This document shows, in pieces, positions 11,370 through 19,171 of a DNA stretch of 64,000 bases; within the stretch, counting starts at the first letter, position 1; every line of letters starts with the position of its first letter. The stretch is from Gammaproteobacteria bacterium. GTDB lineage: Bacteria; Pseudomonadota; Gammaproteobacteria; Ga0077536. The stretch covers positions 232,582-296,581 of the forward strand of contig JACPPA010000002.1 of NCBI GenBank assembly GCA_016191285.1, given 5' to 3'. The notes beneath the pieces are model-generated. The model saw only the letters and a program-made list of their open reading frames with translations, had not been told where the DNA came from and did no database searches. Both the position numbers and the translations under genes were made by a program.

Positions 11370-11443
11370 GGCTGGGTGGCAGAGTGGTCATGCAGCGGCC
11401 TGCAAAGCCGTGGACGCCGGTTCGATTCCGACCCCAGCCTCCA
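11370..11443 (+). tRNA. tRNA-Cys(GCA)
   Basis: The acceptor stem is GGCTGGG with its 3' partner CCCAGCC, the anticodon GCA lies in loop CTGCAAA, and CCA is encoded. It corresponds to E. coli cysT. Confidence 0.95.
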
Positions 11444-11462
11444 ATTTTTCTCTGTTCGATCT

Positions 11463-11549
11463 GCCCGGGTGGCGGAATAGGTAGACGCAAGGGACTTAAA
11501 ATCCCTCGGAGGCAACTCCGTGCCGGTTCGAGTCCGGCTCCGGGCACCA
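11463..11549 (+). tRNA. tRNA-Leu(UAA), prophage integration site
   Basis: This is a type II tRNA with acceptor GCCCGGG, anticodon TAA in loop CTTAAAA, a long variable arm and an encoded CCA. It corresponds to E. coli leuZ. Its 3' part from 11495 onward is duplicated at 50866-50920, so the gene is kept intact by the integrated phage sequence. Confidence 0.97.
11495..11549 (+). repeat. attL: 55-bp tRNA-Leu 3' repeat
   Basis: It is identical over 55 bp to 50866-50920. It starts at the anticodon-loop CTTAAAA and ends at the CCA. The integrase gene ends 15 bp to the right, the usual arrangement for a tRNA-targeting tyrosine integrase. Confidence 0.95.
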
Positions 11550-11563
11550 AATAAAACAATCAC

Positions 11564-12502
11564 TTATGTTCCACGTGGAGCTTTTCTCTTTTTGGCGGTG
11601 ACGGACCCGGTGCCGATTTTCCCGACAATATCCCGCAAGGTTTCTTCTCGTAGGTGTGCGTAACGCCTCACCATCGACGCCGATTTATGCCCGAGTAATT
11701 CACCGAGCGCGCGATCATTCGCGCCCGCCGCGACCAACATACTGGCGTATGAATGGCGCAGGTCGTGGAAGCGAATATGCGCAAGCTTTACGGCATCTCT
11801 AGCAACTTCCCATTCCTTGCGCAAAATACCTTCGGTAATTTTCAGCGGTAGCTTGATGTGCGCGACCGCTTTCGGGATTGGGATAATTCGCGGCCTGCCA
11901 TTCTTCGAAGTCTGCAAGACGATCAAATCGCCTTTGATATTCTCTGGTCGCAACCCTAGCAACTCACTTCGGCGTAATCCGGTATAGCCTGCGATCCTCA
12001 CCGCGTCACCCGCAATCGGCATTCGACTGGCAATTTGTTCGATCTCCTTCGGTGTCAAGTAAAATTGCCTTTCGACTTCTCCAGGTAGCAGTTTGATGAT
12101 CGGCGGCTGCGCTATCCATCCCGCCTCGTGAGCCAGCCTGCAAAGTCGACGGAGGAGGGCAAGGCGGCGGTTAATCGTGGCTGGTAGGACTTTGCCCAAC
12201 ATGGCGTTGCGCATCGCTTGGGCGACCGCTGGCGCGTCCTTGATGTGCTTCCCTTCGATGTATGGACGAATGGCAGACGCTTTCGAGATCGCGCTTTTCA
12301 GATCTTTGGCCGAGTGCTCAGCCACGTCGAGGTAGAGTAGCAGGACTTCCTCTAAACCTCTGGATGGCAATTCTTCGATGTCGCGTCGGAGACTACTTTC
12401 AAGCTGGCGCGCTTCCGCATAGTTCCGAGCTTGGCGTCTAATGCGCTTCGCACCGTGGTGCACATCGACTTGATAGCCGTCTCGTCGTTTGCGGATCGGC
12501 AT
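11564..12502 (-). CDS. int: Prophage integrase (tyrosine recombinase)
   Basis: This 312-aa tyrosine recombinase catalyses attP x tRNA-Leu recombination. The catalytic set is visible: R177 (TGLRRSE), K200, H246-x2-R249 (HDLRH), H272 (LGHKS) and nucleophile Y281 (RRYAH). The N-terminal 45 residues look like an arm-binding domain (IRKRRDGYQVDV). Its 5' end overlaps the excisionase-like gene by 151 bp, as in lambda xis-int. It is the last gene of the leftward operon, beside attL. Confidence 0.95.
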   Translation of the reverse strand: MPIRKRRDGYQVDVHHGAKRIRRQARNYAEARQLESSLRRDIEELPSRGLEEVLLLYLDVAEHSAKDLKSAISKASAIRPYIEGKHIKDAPAVAQAMRNAMLGKVLPATINRRLALLRRLCRLAHEAGWIAQPPIIKLLPGEVERQFYLTPKEIEQIASRMPIAGDAVRIAGYTGLRRSELLGLRPENIKGDLIVLQTSKNGRPRIIPIPKAVAHIKLPLKITEGILRKEWEVARDAVKLAHIRFHDLRHSYASMLVAAGANDRALGELLGHKSASMVRRYAHLREETLRDIVGKIGTGSVTAKKRKAPRGT

Positions 12503-12669
12503 TTTCGTTGTCCCTCCGCGAATTTATTCAGATCCACCGGATCTACCCGGTCTCCTCTCGCTGTCCGGCCTAAGCGTATGACAGGCAGGGCGCCCGCGTC
12601 GATATGCCGTCGCAATTGCTTCGACGAGATCGCGAGTTCAAGCGCTGCCTGTTTGACGGTTAGGAGCAT
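12352..12669 (-). CDS. Excisionase-like HTH protein
   Basis: The 105-aa product has an N-terminal MerR/HTH_17-type fold (LTVKQAALELAISSKQLRRH then VIRLGR), as in excisionases and AlpA-like proteins. Its position immediately upstream of, and overlapping, int supports a role as recombination directionality factor. I chose the ATG at 12669 with TAGGAG-like context; the frame is open upstream. Residues after about 55 share DNA with int and may be less constrained. Confidence 0.75.
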   Translation of the reverse strand: MLLTVKQAALELAISSKQLRRHIDAGALPVIRLGRTARGDRVDPVDLNKFAEGQRKCRSANDETAIKSMCTTVRSALDAKLGTMRKRASLKVVSDATSKNCHPEV

Positions 12670-12695
12670 GGTTATGCGCGATCCTGGGTCATCGT

Positions 12696-12932
12696 CTAGC
12701 CTGGCACCGGCAACATTGGCGACATCTTGCCGGAGGAGTACGCTGCGGCAATTTGCGGCAGCATCCATTGCCCGACGCGCTGATTGTTCGGCATGACGAT
12801 ATGCGCTAGAAATTCCTCCTCGAAAACGCTGATCCCGGACTCGACTGCCTCAAGCTTCGCCTTGATGACGAGATTCAGCGCGCGCCAGCGTTGGCGTACG
12901 GCTTGTTGCTCTATTTGTTCTGTAGTTTCCAC
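12696..12932 (-). CDS. Conserved phage protein, unknown
   Basis: This is a 78-aa soluble protein with a helical N-terminus (RQRWRALNLVIKAKLEAVES) and an IVMPNNQRVGQWMLPQIAAAY segment. I recognise this pattern from small hypothetical proteins in other prophages but know no function. Its start overlaps the stop of the next upstream gene by 1 bp. Confidence 0.75.
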   Translation of the reverse strand: METTEQIEQQAVRQRWRALNLVIKAKLEAVESGISVFEEEFLAHIVMPNNQRVGQWMLPQIAAAYSSGKMSPMLPVPG

Positions 12933-13126
12933 TATTTCTCATTCCCAGCTTCTAATGCTTTCTGCAATGCTTTCCATGCCGATTCTGCATGCATCTGATC
13001 GCCGACCAAAGGCACCATCAATTCGATTATTCGTTGCAGGCGGCCTATCTGCTCTTTGTGATCTTCGTAGGTAACATACCGGCCATCAGGATCAATGACC
13101 GCACAAATGTCATAACGTTTGATCAT
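12932..13126 (-). CDS. Small phage early protein, unknown
   Basis: The 64-aa product has a helical stretch (DHKEQIGRLQRIIELMVPLV) and no recognisable domain. It overlaps its neighbours by a few bases on both sides, so it is translationally coupled within the leftward operon. Confidence 0.65.
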   Translation of the reverse strand: MIKRYDICAVIDPDGRYVTYEDHKEQIGRLQRIIELMVPLVGDQMHAESAWKALQKALEAGNEK

Positions 13127-13422
13127 TGGCTGCTCTCTTGGATTTCAATATAGGTTGCTTCGAAAATATCTGGTTTGCATGGGTATAGCTCGCCGGACAT
13201 TCCCTGAACAATCCAATCATCCCAAGCTATCTTGAATATTCCGTCCGCCGAATAGAGATATAACCCCATGTGCTCTGGATCAGACGGATCGATAAATAGT
13301 GATCCTATCCCTATCGTGTCCCATGCTTTATGCAACCAGGCGGGCCACTCTTTGTTGTTTTCTCGGCGCTCGCGCGTCATCTGAAACGCCTCGACCACAA
13401 TGGGCTTTTTAGTAAATTTCAT
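13123..13422 (-). CDS. Small phage protein with PGDYG-like C-terminus, unknown
   Basis: The 99-aa product begins KKPIVVEAFQM, has DDWIVQGMSGELYPCKPDIF at about residues 67-86, and ends with FEATY. This layout is widespread in phage early regions (often annotated PGDYG or hypothetical). No biochemical role is assigned. Confidence 0.8.
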   Translation of the reverse strand: MKFTKKPIVVEAFQMTRERRENNKEWPAWLHKAWDTIGIGSLFIDPSDPEHMGLYLYSADGIFKIAWDDWIVQGMSGELYPCKPDIFEATYIEIQESSQ

Positions 13423-13444
13423 TTCTCATTCTCAATTCCTTTCG

Positions 13445-13642
13445 TTAGATAGCCCTCAGAAATCGTTCGCGCTCTTTATCTGAGAGTAACGAATGCGCGC
13501 GTCTACATTCCTTATCTTCGCATTCTTCATGTACCAAATCGCTGTCCGGGGTTCTTTCACCAGGCCAATGTATTGGATGCGCAAATTTATCAGCGCCCGG
13601 CTGACCGCATAACCCGCAAATGTCTTGATCTTCATCGCTCAT
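13445..13642 (-). CDS. Small Cys-rich, probable zinc-binding phage protein
   Basis: The 65-aa product has CGLCGQPG at residues 9-16 and a second pair around HEECEDKEC, consistent with a zinc ribbon. The function is unknown. Its start overlaps the end of a 28-codon ORF at 13632. Confidence 0.6.
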   Translation of the reverse strand: MSDEDQDICGLCGQPGADKFAHPIHWPGERTPDSDLVHEECEDKECRRAHSLLSDKERERFLRAI

Positions 13643-13718
13643 TTAGAAAACCCCTCCATAATTGAAGAATTTCAGTTTCGGCATTCAAGGCAGAATCCTC
13701 ACTTTGTTTGTCAGACAT
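13632..13718 (-). CDS. Possible 28-aa peptide
   Basis: The frame runs ATG (13718) to TGA (13632), 28 codons (MSDKQSEDSALNAE..). It overlaps the start of the 65-aa gene and fills the only gap in this part of the otherwise tightly packed operon. Coding is inferred from packing alone. Confidence 0.3.
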   Translation of the reverse strand: MSDKQSEDSALNAETEILQLWRGFLNER

Positions 13719-13721
13719 CAA

Positions 13722-13997
13722 TTATTCCTTCAAGGCATAATGTTTCCAGCAATTACAATGACCAGATAGCTCCCGATATAAATGAGGAAGCGAGGACGAG
13801 CAATTATTGGCATGCGGAGCTTCCTCAATCGCTTGTTGTAAGCGGGCAGCACGACTTTCTGCTGAATCCAGTTTCGCGATCATTTTATCGGCCCATTGTT
13901 TATGCTCGAATTGCTCGATGGCAGATTGATTTTTTGCTTCTTCTAGTTCTTGGCGCAAGGATTCTATTTCTAGCGCGTGCTTATTCGGCTCGCTCAT
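13722..13997 (-). CDS. Coiled-coil phage early protein, unknown
   Basis: The 91-aa product is largely a heptad-like helix (IESLRQELEEAKNQSAIEQF .. AESRAARLQQAI) with a C-terminal CNCWKH. It overlaps the upstream gene by 4 bp. The long reading frame on the opposite strand here is its shadow. Confidence 0.65.
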   Translation of the reverse strand: MSEPNKHALEIESLRQELEEAKNQSAIEQFEHKQWADKMIAKLDSAESRAARLQQAIEEAPHANNCSSSLPHLYRELSGHCNCWKHYALKE

Positions 13998-14269
13998 CCT
14001 TCCTCCCTCATCGCTTGAATCATGAGTCTAAAAACTCGCTGAACTATTTCAACCGGTTCATTTCGATCCACCCCCTCACAATAAGCATTGTGTATTTCCC
14101 TATTAATTTTGATTGTAGAGAGTACTGCGAGGACAGCATCCGCTTGGCTACGGCATTGCTTGCGCTGAGTCTCACTCGTCTCTTTCCAATGGTTTTCATC
14201 ATACGTGCCATATTGCTTATATGTACCAATATAGATTGCGAGTGCGATGGCTTCTTTAATTTCGTTCAT
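13994..14269 (-). CDS. Small phage early protein, unknown
   Basis: The 91-aa helical protein (NEIKEAIALAIYIGTYKQYG, then CRSQADAVLAVLSTI) has no recognised domain. It is coupled to both neighbours (4-bp overlap with the gene at 13722 and 1-bp overlap with that at 14269). Confidence 0.65.
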   Translation of the reverse strand: MNEIKEAIALAIYIGTYKQYGTYDENHWKETSETQRKQCRSQADAVLAVLSTIKINREIHNAYCEGVDRNEPVEIVQRVFRLMIQAMREEG

Positions 14270-14643
14270 CAGGGATCCACCTTAATCCCTTTCGCAAGAC
14301 ACCATCCTTGCCACGCCGCATTAGTATGGCTCTCGAAGTCGAGATAGTTACCATCTTCACGCCGCTCGAAGCATTTCGTATCTGGCTTGAGATGCCAAAG
14401 TTCCGCGATAGCTTTCTCAAACTGCTCGCGCTCAGAAGTCGGTGCTAACTTTACTTCGCTACCAATTTCTTCTTGAATGATCGCATTAGGATCAACATCG
14501 TTTCTTAATGCCGTTAATCCGTTTTTTATTTGCTCAATTGCAATTAGACAAAATGGATGCGACTGTAATCCTGGATATATTTTGCGTAGTGTTTCCAAAT
14601 TAAAAAGCCCATTCTCAATTGCTTCCAGAGCTGTAGTAGTCAT
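14269..14643 (-). CDS. Small phage early protein, unknown
   Basis: This is a 124-aa soluble protein. Its C-terminal half contains FEKAIAELWHLKPDTKCFER and SHTNAAWQGWCLAKG, a pattern seen in phage early proteins that share a GYL-W..W-type tail. No function is known. GAGGAAGA precedes the ATG. Confidence 0.7.
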   Translation of the reverse strand: MTTTALEAIENGLFNLETLRKIYPGLQSHPFCLIAIEQIKNGLTALRNDVDPNAIIQEEIGSEVKLAPTSEREQFEKAIAELWHLKPDTKCFERREDGNYLDFESHTNAAWQGWCLAKGIKVDP

Positions 14644-14685
14644 TCTTCCTCCAATTCGTTAAGTGAGCACGGGCGGACGCTCCGA

Positions 14686-14738
14686 TGACGGCGGAGTTAG
14701 TGTGTCTCGTCACAACCGATTAACCCTCACCGCCGTCA
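14686..14738. repeat. Inverted repeat between early genes
   Basis: Perfect 9-bp arms TGACGGCGG (14686-14694) and CCGCCGTCA (14730-14738) enclose 35 nt in the 111-bp gap between two leftward genes. It could fold in the transcript as an attenuator or processing site. There is no T run. Confidence 0.4.
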
Positions 14739-14754
14739 CCGTTGCGTCCATAAA

Positions 14755-14949
14755 TCAATTCCTAAACGTCGCCGCCTCCGGACAAGTTGCAAAGTGCGAA
14801 ACGTGCCGCTTGTGATCGAACTGATAGTCATCGTGCAGAACGGCGCCTGCATCTACCGGCATCAGCTTGCCAGCTTTCGTGCGCAAGAAAACTATCGGTG
14901 CATCACAGGCACGGCAGCGCTTGACGTACTCGTGTTCTGGTTGGCTCAT
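14755..14949 (-). CDS. Small zinc-finger-like phage protein
   Basis: The 64-aa product has a CRACDAPIVFLRTKAGKLMP segment and H..H....C spacing near the C-terminus (HVSHFATC), suggesting one bound zinc. Similar proteins occur in many prophages without assigned function. It overlaps the upstream gene by 4 bp. Confidence 0.7.
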   Translation of the reverse strand: MSQPEHEYVKRCRACDAPIVFLRTKAGKLMPVDAGAVLHDDYQFDHKRHVSHFATCPEAATFRN

Positions 14950-15269
14950 GGGTCATCGCTATCATCGTGCGACAGCGCTGGAGCCGACCGCTTCGGAAGG
15001 TCATATGCACTTACCGGTACCGCTCTCAATCTCTCTGCCAAGCTGCGCGCAATCTCCTCCGATGTCGGAGTCATTGAGTAGATCGCGCCTTGCGTGAAAT
15101 ATCGCGTGTATTCCGGCGCATCACCCACCGCTGGCACGTCAATGCGAATGAACGCGCAACCGCCGATGATCTGCTCCGATATCTTCCCGGTTAAGCGTAG
15201 ATGGCCGAATAGTTCGAGGATTCCCCATGTTTCGAAAGTCTTTTGATCGGTCGTGCTCCCAGTGCTCAT
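14946..15269 (-). CDS. Conserved phage early protein, unknown
   Basis: The 107-aa product has the recognisable phage pattern GILELFGHLRLTGKISEQIIG, IRIDVP and an IYSMTPTSEEIARSLAERLR stretch. I chose the ATG at 15269 because GAGGG lies 9 nt upstream. An alternative ATG at 15302 overlaps the stop of a small upstream ORF. Confidence 0.75.
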   Translation of the reverse strand: MSTGSTTDQKTFETWGILELFGHLRLTGKISEQIIGGCAFIRIDVPAVGDAPEYTRYFTQGAIYSMTPTSEEIARSLAERLRAVPVSAYDLPKRSAPALSHDDSDDP

Positions 15270-15298
15270 GCCGCCGCCCTCGCTGTTTCTGTGTTTCT

Positions 15299-15430
15299 TC
15301 ATAGTTGGCGGACGACAGACTGCTGGCGAGAAGCGGTTCCTGTAATGTGTGAATCCACGCGCGGGTCAGCTCCGCCGGTATCGCATCCCGCTACAGGTTC
15401 GACCTTCTCGGTTATCAGTCTGTCGCCCAT
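15299..15430 (-). CDS. Possible 43-aa peptide
   Basis: This 44-codon frame (MGDRLITEKVEPVAG..) sits in the 229-bp gap between two leftward genes. It ends in an ATGA overlap with an upstream start option of the next gene. It has no clear ribosome site, so support is only positional. Confidence 0.3.
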   Translation of the reverse strand: MGDRLITEKVEPVAGCDTGGADPRVDSHITGTASRQQSVVRQL

Positions 15431-15498
15431 AAATCACGCGTGTAGCGTTGGCGCCTACTGCCCGCTCGCCGAATCTGTCACTACGAAACAAGTCATAA

Positions 15499-16413
15499 TT
15501 AAGAGGCCTTTCGCGAAGTGGAGATTCGCTCATTGCGCACGACGAAGCCAGGCAGGTTCGCGTTATCGCGAAGGGCCTTGGCCATTTTGTTGGCGGCGCT
15601 CATGTCGAGTTTGAGGAGCGCCACGAGTTCGGGGCGCGTTGCGAGCACGGCGGCTATCGCGAGGATGGTGGTGCGTTCGTCTTTTTCGACGATGGCCACG
15701 AAATTGTCCCTGAGTCCGAAGCCATTTGGAACGGCAGTTACCGCAACCTGCGGCGCCGCCTGAATAGTCGCCATGGCTGATAACTCTGCATTCACAGCCT
15801 TCGCTTCGCCTTCTTCTTCCTTGGCACGCGCGGACTCTTCGCGTTTGGCGGCTTCTGCGGCGGCTGCGGCGGCTTGGCGTTCGGCAACAGCCGCAGCTTG
15901 CTTGTCGCCCTCGGCGCGTGCCCTGGCGGCCTCTGCTTCGGCGCGTTGACGTTCCTGCTCAGCGGCCTCGGCTTTGCGGCGCTCATCGGCCGCTTGTTGT
16001 TCGGCGCGCGCACGTTCCGCGGTGGCCTTCTGTTCGGCCTCCTGACGAATACGGCGCGCTTCATCGTCGGCTTTGCGACGTTCGTCGGCAACGCGGCGGT
16101 CTTCGAGTTCGGTCCAACCCTTCAACAGGCCCTTGAGATGCCCCTCGGCATTCTCCAATGCCTCCAGCGCTGGATCGAAAAGCTTCTCAGCATTCGAGAT
16201 GATCAATTTTGCAGGCGCCACAAAGCCCGTCTTCCACTCCTTGACCTGCTTCTTGCGCTGAATTATGTGGCGCAACTCGTCATTGGCGAGCCCGGCCATA
16301 TCGGCGGAGTCGATCGCGTAAGCCTGAGCTTCGACAAGCGCCTGTTCATTTATGCGCAGTTGGTTCTGCATAGTCCCGTCCATGTGGAGCGAGACGACGA
16401 ATTCATTTCCCAT
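15499..16413 (-). CDS. Long coiled-coil phage protein near recombination genes
   Basis: The 304-aa product has an N-terminal helical domain, a charged Ala/Glu/Arg coiled coil at about residues 100-210 (repeats of ERARAEQQAADERRKAEAAE type), and a C-terminal globular part ending LRDNANLPGFVV. Proteins of this layout often neighbour phage nuclease/annealing genes, but no activity is known to me. It overlaps the nuclease gene by 11 bp. Confidence 0.75.
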   Translation of the reverse strand: MGNEFVVSLHMDGTMQNQLRINEQALVEAQAYAIDSADMAGLANDELRHIIQRKKQVKEWKTGFVAPAKLIISNAEKLFDPALEALENAEGHLKGLLKGWTELEDRRVADERRKADDEARRIRQEAEQKATAERARAEQQAADERRKAEAAEQERQRAEAEAARARAEGDKQAAAVAERQAAAAAAEAAKREESARAKEEEGEAKAVNAELSAMATIQAAPQVAVTAVPNGFGLRDNFVAIVEKDERTTILAIAAVLATRPELVALLKLDMSAANKMAKALRDNANLPGFVVRNERISTSRKAS

Positions 16414-17014
16414 GGTGTTGTTCCTTCCAACGGTAGGTAATCAACTGCGCGGTCCACACCGCAAAGTCGTTACGGTCTTCGAATCTTAAAAGTCGATATT
16501 TCCCGTCTGCGTCTAAGCGCAGCGCGAAGCGGTTCGTTTCTGGCACGCGAAATTCTTTTGAACTCGTGTTGTTCCATGCGTCGGTATAGCTAGAAAGCTG
16601 CAAACTAATTGCCGCGCCGGCAAAAAAAGAACGCTTCACGTCTATATTTGTCGGCCCCTTAACGCCTTTTAGTTTCGGCATCAATCCAAATAAGTCAGCG
16701 GTGCCGGCGTAGCGTTGACTCGGGTGAAATAGCTGACGCTCAGACGCCAGACATTCAAAGCCGGTGTCGTCTTTGAATTTGCACCACGCGTCGTAACGCG
16801 CACCCATCCAGTCGGGCAACGCCCCAATATCCAAGTCGTCCATGCAGTCGAGTTCGATCATGCGATGGATGGCATTTCCTTCTTGCTGCGCGCGCTCCAG
16901 CACGTCACGTGGGATATGGTCGTAGCTCACGAGACCGGCCAAGATCCGCGTCGTATTCGGTACGGGTTCTCCGTCCCAAAAGTACCGGTGCTCAATGGGG
17001 TCGAATGTCAGCAT
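16403..17014 (-). CDS. PD-(D/E)XK family nuclease
   Basis: The 203-aa product carries motifs of RecB/Cas4-like nucleases: YAGTADLFG (metal-binding Asp) followed by NIDVKRS (D-x-K), then a Q-x3-Y helix (LQLSSYTDAW). Such phage exonucleases usually work with an annealing protein. The preferred start is ATG 17014, 2 bp after the neighbour's stop; an upstream extension is possible. Confidence 0.8.
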   Translation of the reverse strand: MLTFDPIEHRYFWDGEPVPNTTRILAGLVSYDHIPRDVLERAQQEGNAIHRMIELDCMDDLDIGALPDWMGARYDAWCKFKDDTGFECLASERQLFHPSQRYAGTADLFGLMPKLKGVKGPTNIDVKRSFFAGAAISLQLSSYTDAWNNTSSKEFRVPETNRFALRLDADGKYRLLRFEDRNDFAVWTAQLITYRWKEQHHGK

Positions 17015-17016
17015 AG

Positions 17017-17862
17017 CTACGCAGTCCGCTCCGCGATCCAAGTTTGAATAGCGTTGAAGTTACTCATGTGCAGTGACTCTATCGGGCCGAACTTCGCAAC
17101 CAGGTCCGCGTCGTTCATGGACTTACTACGCATTTTCGCGCGCAGAATTCTTAGCGCGCCTTCGCCGAGCGGCTTGTCTTCGTCAGGTGGCGCTTCGCGC
17201 GTCGACTCGGTGCGTGCCGGCGCACTACGAGCTTTTGGTTGCTCTACCGGTGGCCGCTGGTCGCGGTCTTCCTCGTTGACATAGCCTTCCGGCAAATCCT
17301 CCACGTCCTGAGCGAACACGTCAGACGCCGAGAGTGCCGTCAGTGTCATATCGACCTGCGCGCGTTTCTTCGCCATTTTCAAAATGGTGTTCGACACGTC
17401 CGCAATTTCCGTTCGGACCTGTTTCGTCGAGTAGTCCCGGCCGTGTTTGACGCGGCGCCGATCTTCGGGGGTATCGTTCCACTCCTTGTCGTAGGCTTTG
17501 CGCCACTTGTACTTTTCTTCCATTGAAGAGCACTCACCGATCCCAACACCCACCACGGTGCCAGTTGGAATGTGAATACCCTTGGCATGGACGCGATAAC
17601 GTCGTTCGTCGAGGCCGCTGATATCCTCAACGTCCGGCTCAACCGAGATCCGAAACGTCGTCAGCAACACTTCTGAGCCTGCCTTGAACAGCGACGGTTG
17701 TTTGCAGCCCGGGATCACGCCGTAGTGCGTGTCCTTCTTCATGATCGAGGCCATGACCTCTTGGATCAGGTTGACCTGCGCGCGGATATCTACCGCCGTG
17801 AGCCGCTTCGGCGACTCGTAGGTGGCGACTACGGTGTCCTGGCGGACGGCGAGATCGTTCAT
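17017..17862 (-). CDS. Phage recombination-associated protein (annealing-like family)
   Basis: This 281-aa protein belongs to a widespread phage family with the motifs THYGVIPGCKQPSLFKAGSE at about residues 45-65, GECSSMEEKYKWRKA, and NTILKMAKKRAQVDM. The C-terminal 80 residues are low-complexity, then a short helical domain. Its constant neighbourhood with nucleases suggests a single-strand annealing or exonuclease-partner role, which is inference; I do not recognise an experimentally named member. Confidence 0.7.
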   Translation of the reverse strand: MNDLAVRQDTVVATYESPKRLTAVDIRAQVNLIQEVMASIMKKDTHYGVIPGCKQPSLFKAGSEVLLTTFRISVEPDVEDISGLDERRYRVHAKGIHIPTGTVVGVGIGECSSMEEKYKWRKAYDKEWNDTPEDRRRVKHGRDYSTKQVRTEIADVSNTILKMAKKRAQVDMTLTALSASDVFAQDVEDLPEGYVNEEDRDQRPPVEQPKARSAPARTESTREAPPDEDKPLGEGALRILRAKMRSKSMNDADLVAKFGPIESLHMSNFNAIQTWIAERTA

Positions 17863-18065
17863 GCCGCCACCTTTTCACCAGAGACGTGATATTCGTCGAG
17901 CATTGTTATGACGTGGCTGAGTTGATCGGCTGCGGTGAGGCAGTCGACGCGCACTGGCGCCGGGATCTCGCGCACGCTGGCTAGCTTCTCCAAGATCCCG
18001 CGCGCGAGCGTGGCCGCGGCGTACATTGCCTCGTAGCGAGTTGCGTGGGTCGTACGTTTACTCAT
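17859..18065 (-). CDS. Small phage early protein, unknown
   Basis: The 68-aa helical protein has a start chosen at 18065, preceded by GGAGG. Its stop overlaps the next gene by 4 bp. No domain is recognised. Confidence 0.65.
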   Translation of the reverse strand: MSKRTTHATRYEAMYAAATLARGILEKLASVREIPAPVRVDCLTAADQLSHVITMLDEYHVSGEKVAA

Positions 18066-18176
18066 GGTTCCTCCAGTTGGTTGTGATCGACGAGCGCCTG
18101 GTGCTCGGCAGCCGTGCGCAATTCCACGACTTGGCGCGCAAACAGGCATTGGGCGACGATGCGTAATACCTCGCCC

Positions 18177-18602
18177 TCATATTCCGAACGTCACCAGCGC
18201 GCTCGGGAAGGGCGCTGAATTCTTGTGGCCGCCGAACTTCAGCCGGCCGCGGATGTATTCGATGTTCGCGCTATAGAACATGACATAGTCATGCCACCAG
18301 GCGGTGTCGGTGCGCGCAGGCACGAGGCACATTACAAATGCGCCATAACCGGCTTCGTTGGCGGCTTTCTTGAGCCACCAGCCGATCTCGCGACCATAAG
18401 GCGGATTCATCCAGCACCGCTCAGGCGCCCACGGTTGAATCAATCCATTCTGCTCGCGGGTAAAGAACCGCGCGCACTTCGCGTTCTCCGGGGTGGCGCA
18501 GACATCAAGCGTGAAGTTGTAGTCGGCATTCTTGGCGTCGAAGAGTGCCTGTGGCGTTTCCCACTCAGCCGACGCGCTGGAAAAATGGATGTCGGTTTTC
18601 AC
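18177..18602 (-). CDS. Phage DNA N6-adenine methyltransferase
   Basis: The 141-aa product belongs to the short phage Dam-like family. It has an N-terminal WETPQALFDAKN segment, DVCATPENAKC, and the catalytic CWMNPPYGR (NPPY motif) at about residues 63-71, then LVPARTDTAWWH. It probably methylates adenine in phage DNA to evade restriction or mark replication. The family normally lacks a separate recognition domain, so the target is unknown. Confidence 0.9.
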   Translation of the reverse strand: MKTDIHFSSASAEWETPQALFDAKNADYNFTLDVCATPENAKCARFFTREQNGLIQPWAPERCWMNPPYGREIGWWLKKAANEAGYGAFVMCLVPARTDTAWWHDYVMFYSANIEYIRGRLKFGGHKNSAPFPSALVTFGI

Positions 18603-18626
18603 TTCACTGCCTTCCGCGCGCGTTTC

Positions 18627-18806
18627 TCAACTCGCCGAATCATCTGGTTTATTGGAGCTCGTAACCACAACCCGAGTGCGCCCGTAGACTTCCATGTGCA
18701 CGCGCACTTGCGCGCCTTCGGGCACGTTTAGCCCGATAGAAGTCAGACAGTGGGTTGTCAGAATTTTCTCGACTTCTTTTGGCTCTAACTCGATTTCGAT
18801 GTTCAT
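18627..18806 (-). CDS. Small phage early protein, unknown
   Basis: The 59-aa product (MNIEIELEPKEVEKIL..) is coupled by ATGA to the upstream gene. No domain is recognised. The longer frame upstream of 18806 is excluded because it reads through the neighbour. Confidence 0.6.
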   Translation of the reverse strand: MNIEIELEPKEVEKILTTHCLTSIGLNVPEGAQVRVHMEVYGRTRVVVTSSNKPDDSAS

Positions 18807-19171
18807 GCCACATCCCTCGCTGTCGAGTATTCGTACCCCGGTTCGAAGTCCGGCGCCGCGTCTGCCCAGTCCTTGGCGACCAGGCCCTCCAGGCACTCAG
18901 CAAGCCGCGAGCGCAGATCGCTAGCGAGGGTGAGTATTTCTAGCTCTGCCGCAGGCCCAGTCTCTGCGCGATGCTCAATGAGCGTAGCAAGAGCATCGCG
19001 GCACCAGTAAGCGACCGGCGTCCGCATGTATTCGTAAAAAACCTCGCACCAGGCATCATCAAAGCTCTCAAGCTTGGAAGCTAACAACATGTTGCGGGCC
19101 GCGGCTGGCATTTGGTCGGCCGATTCATAAAGACCGGCCGAAAAGTTAAGTAGGTTTTGGTAAGCGCTCAT
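18803..19171 (-). CDS. Helical phage early protein, unknown
   Basis: This is a 122-aa, mostly helical protein (AARNMLLASKLESFDDAWCE, LRSRLAECLEGLVAKDW). It overlaps both neighbours by 4 bp. No known family is recognised. Confidence 0.65.
   Translation of the reverse strand: MSAYQNLLNFSAGLYESADQMPAAARNMLLASKLESFDDAWCEVFYEYMRTPVAYWCRDALATLIEHRAETGPAAELEILTLASDLRSRLAECLEGLVAKDWADAAPDFEPGYEYSTARDVA

Noticed and set aside
13625..14347. 240-codon plus-strand frame in the early region
   Set aside because: It runs antisense across three well-packed leftward genes and has no ribosome site or domain.
15874..16440. 188-codon hydrophobic frame opposite the coiled-coil gene
   Set aside because: Its Leu/Phe/Gly bias is the complement of the Ala/Glu/Arg-rich coiled coil and not a real membrane protein.
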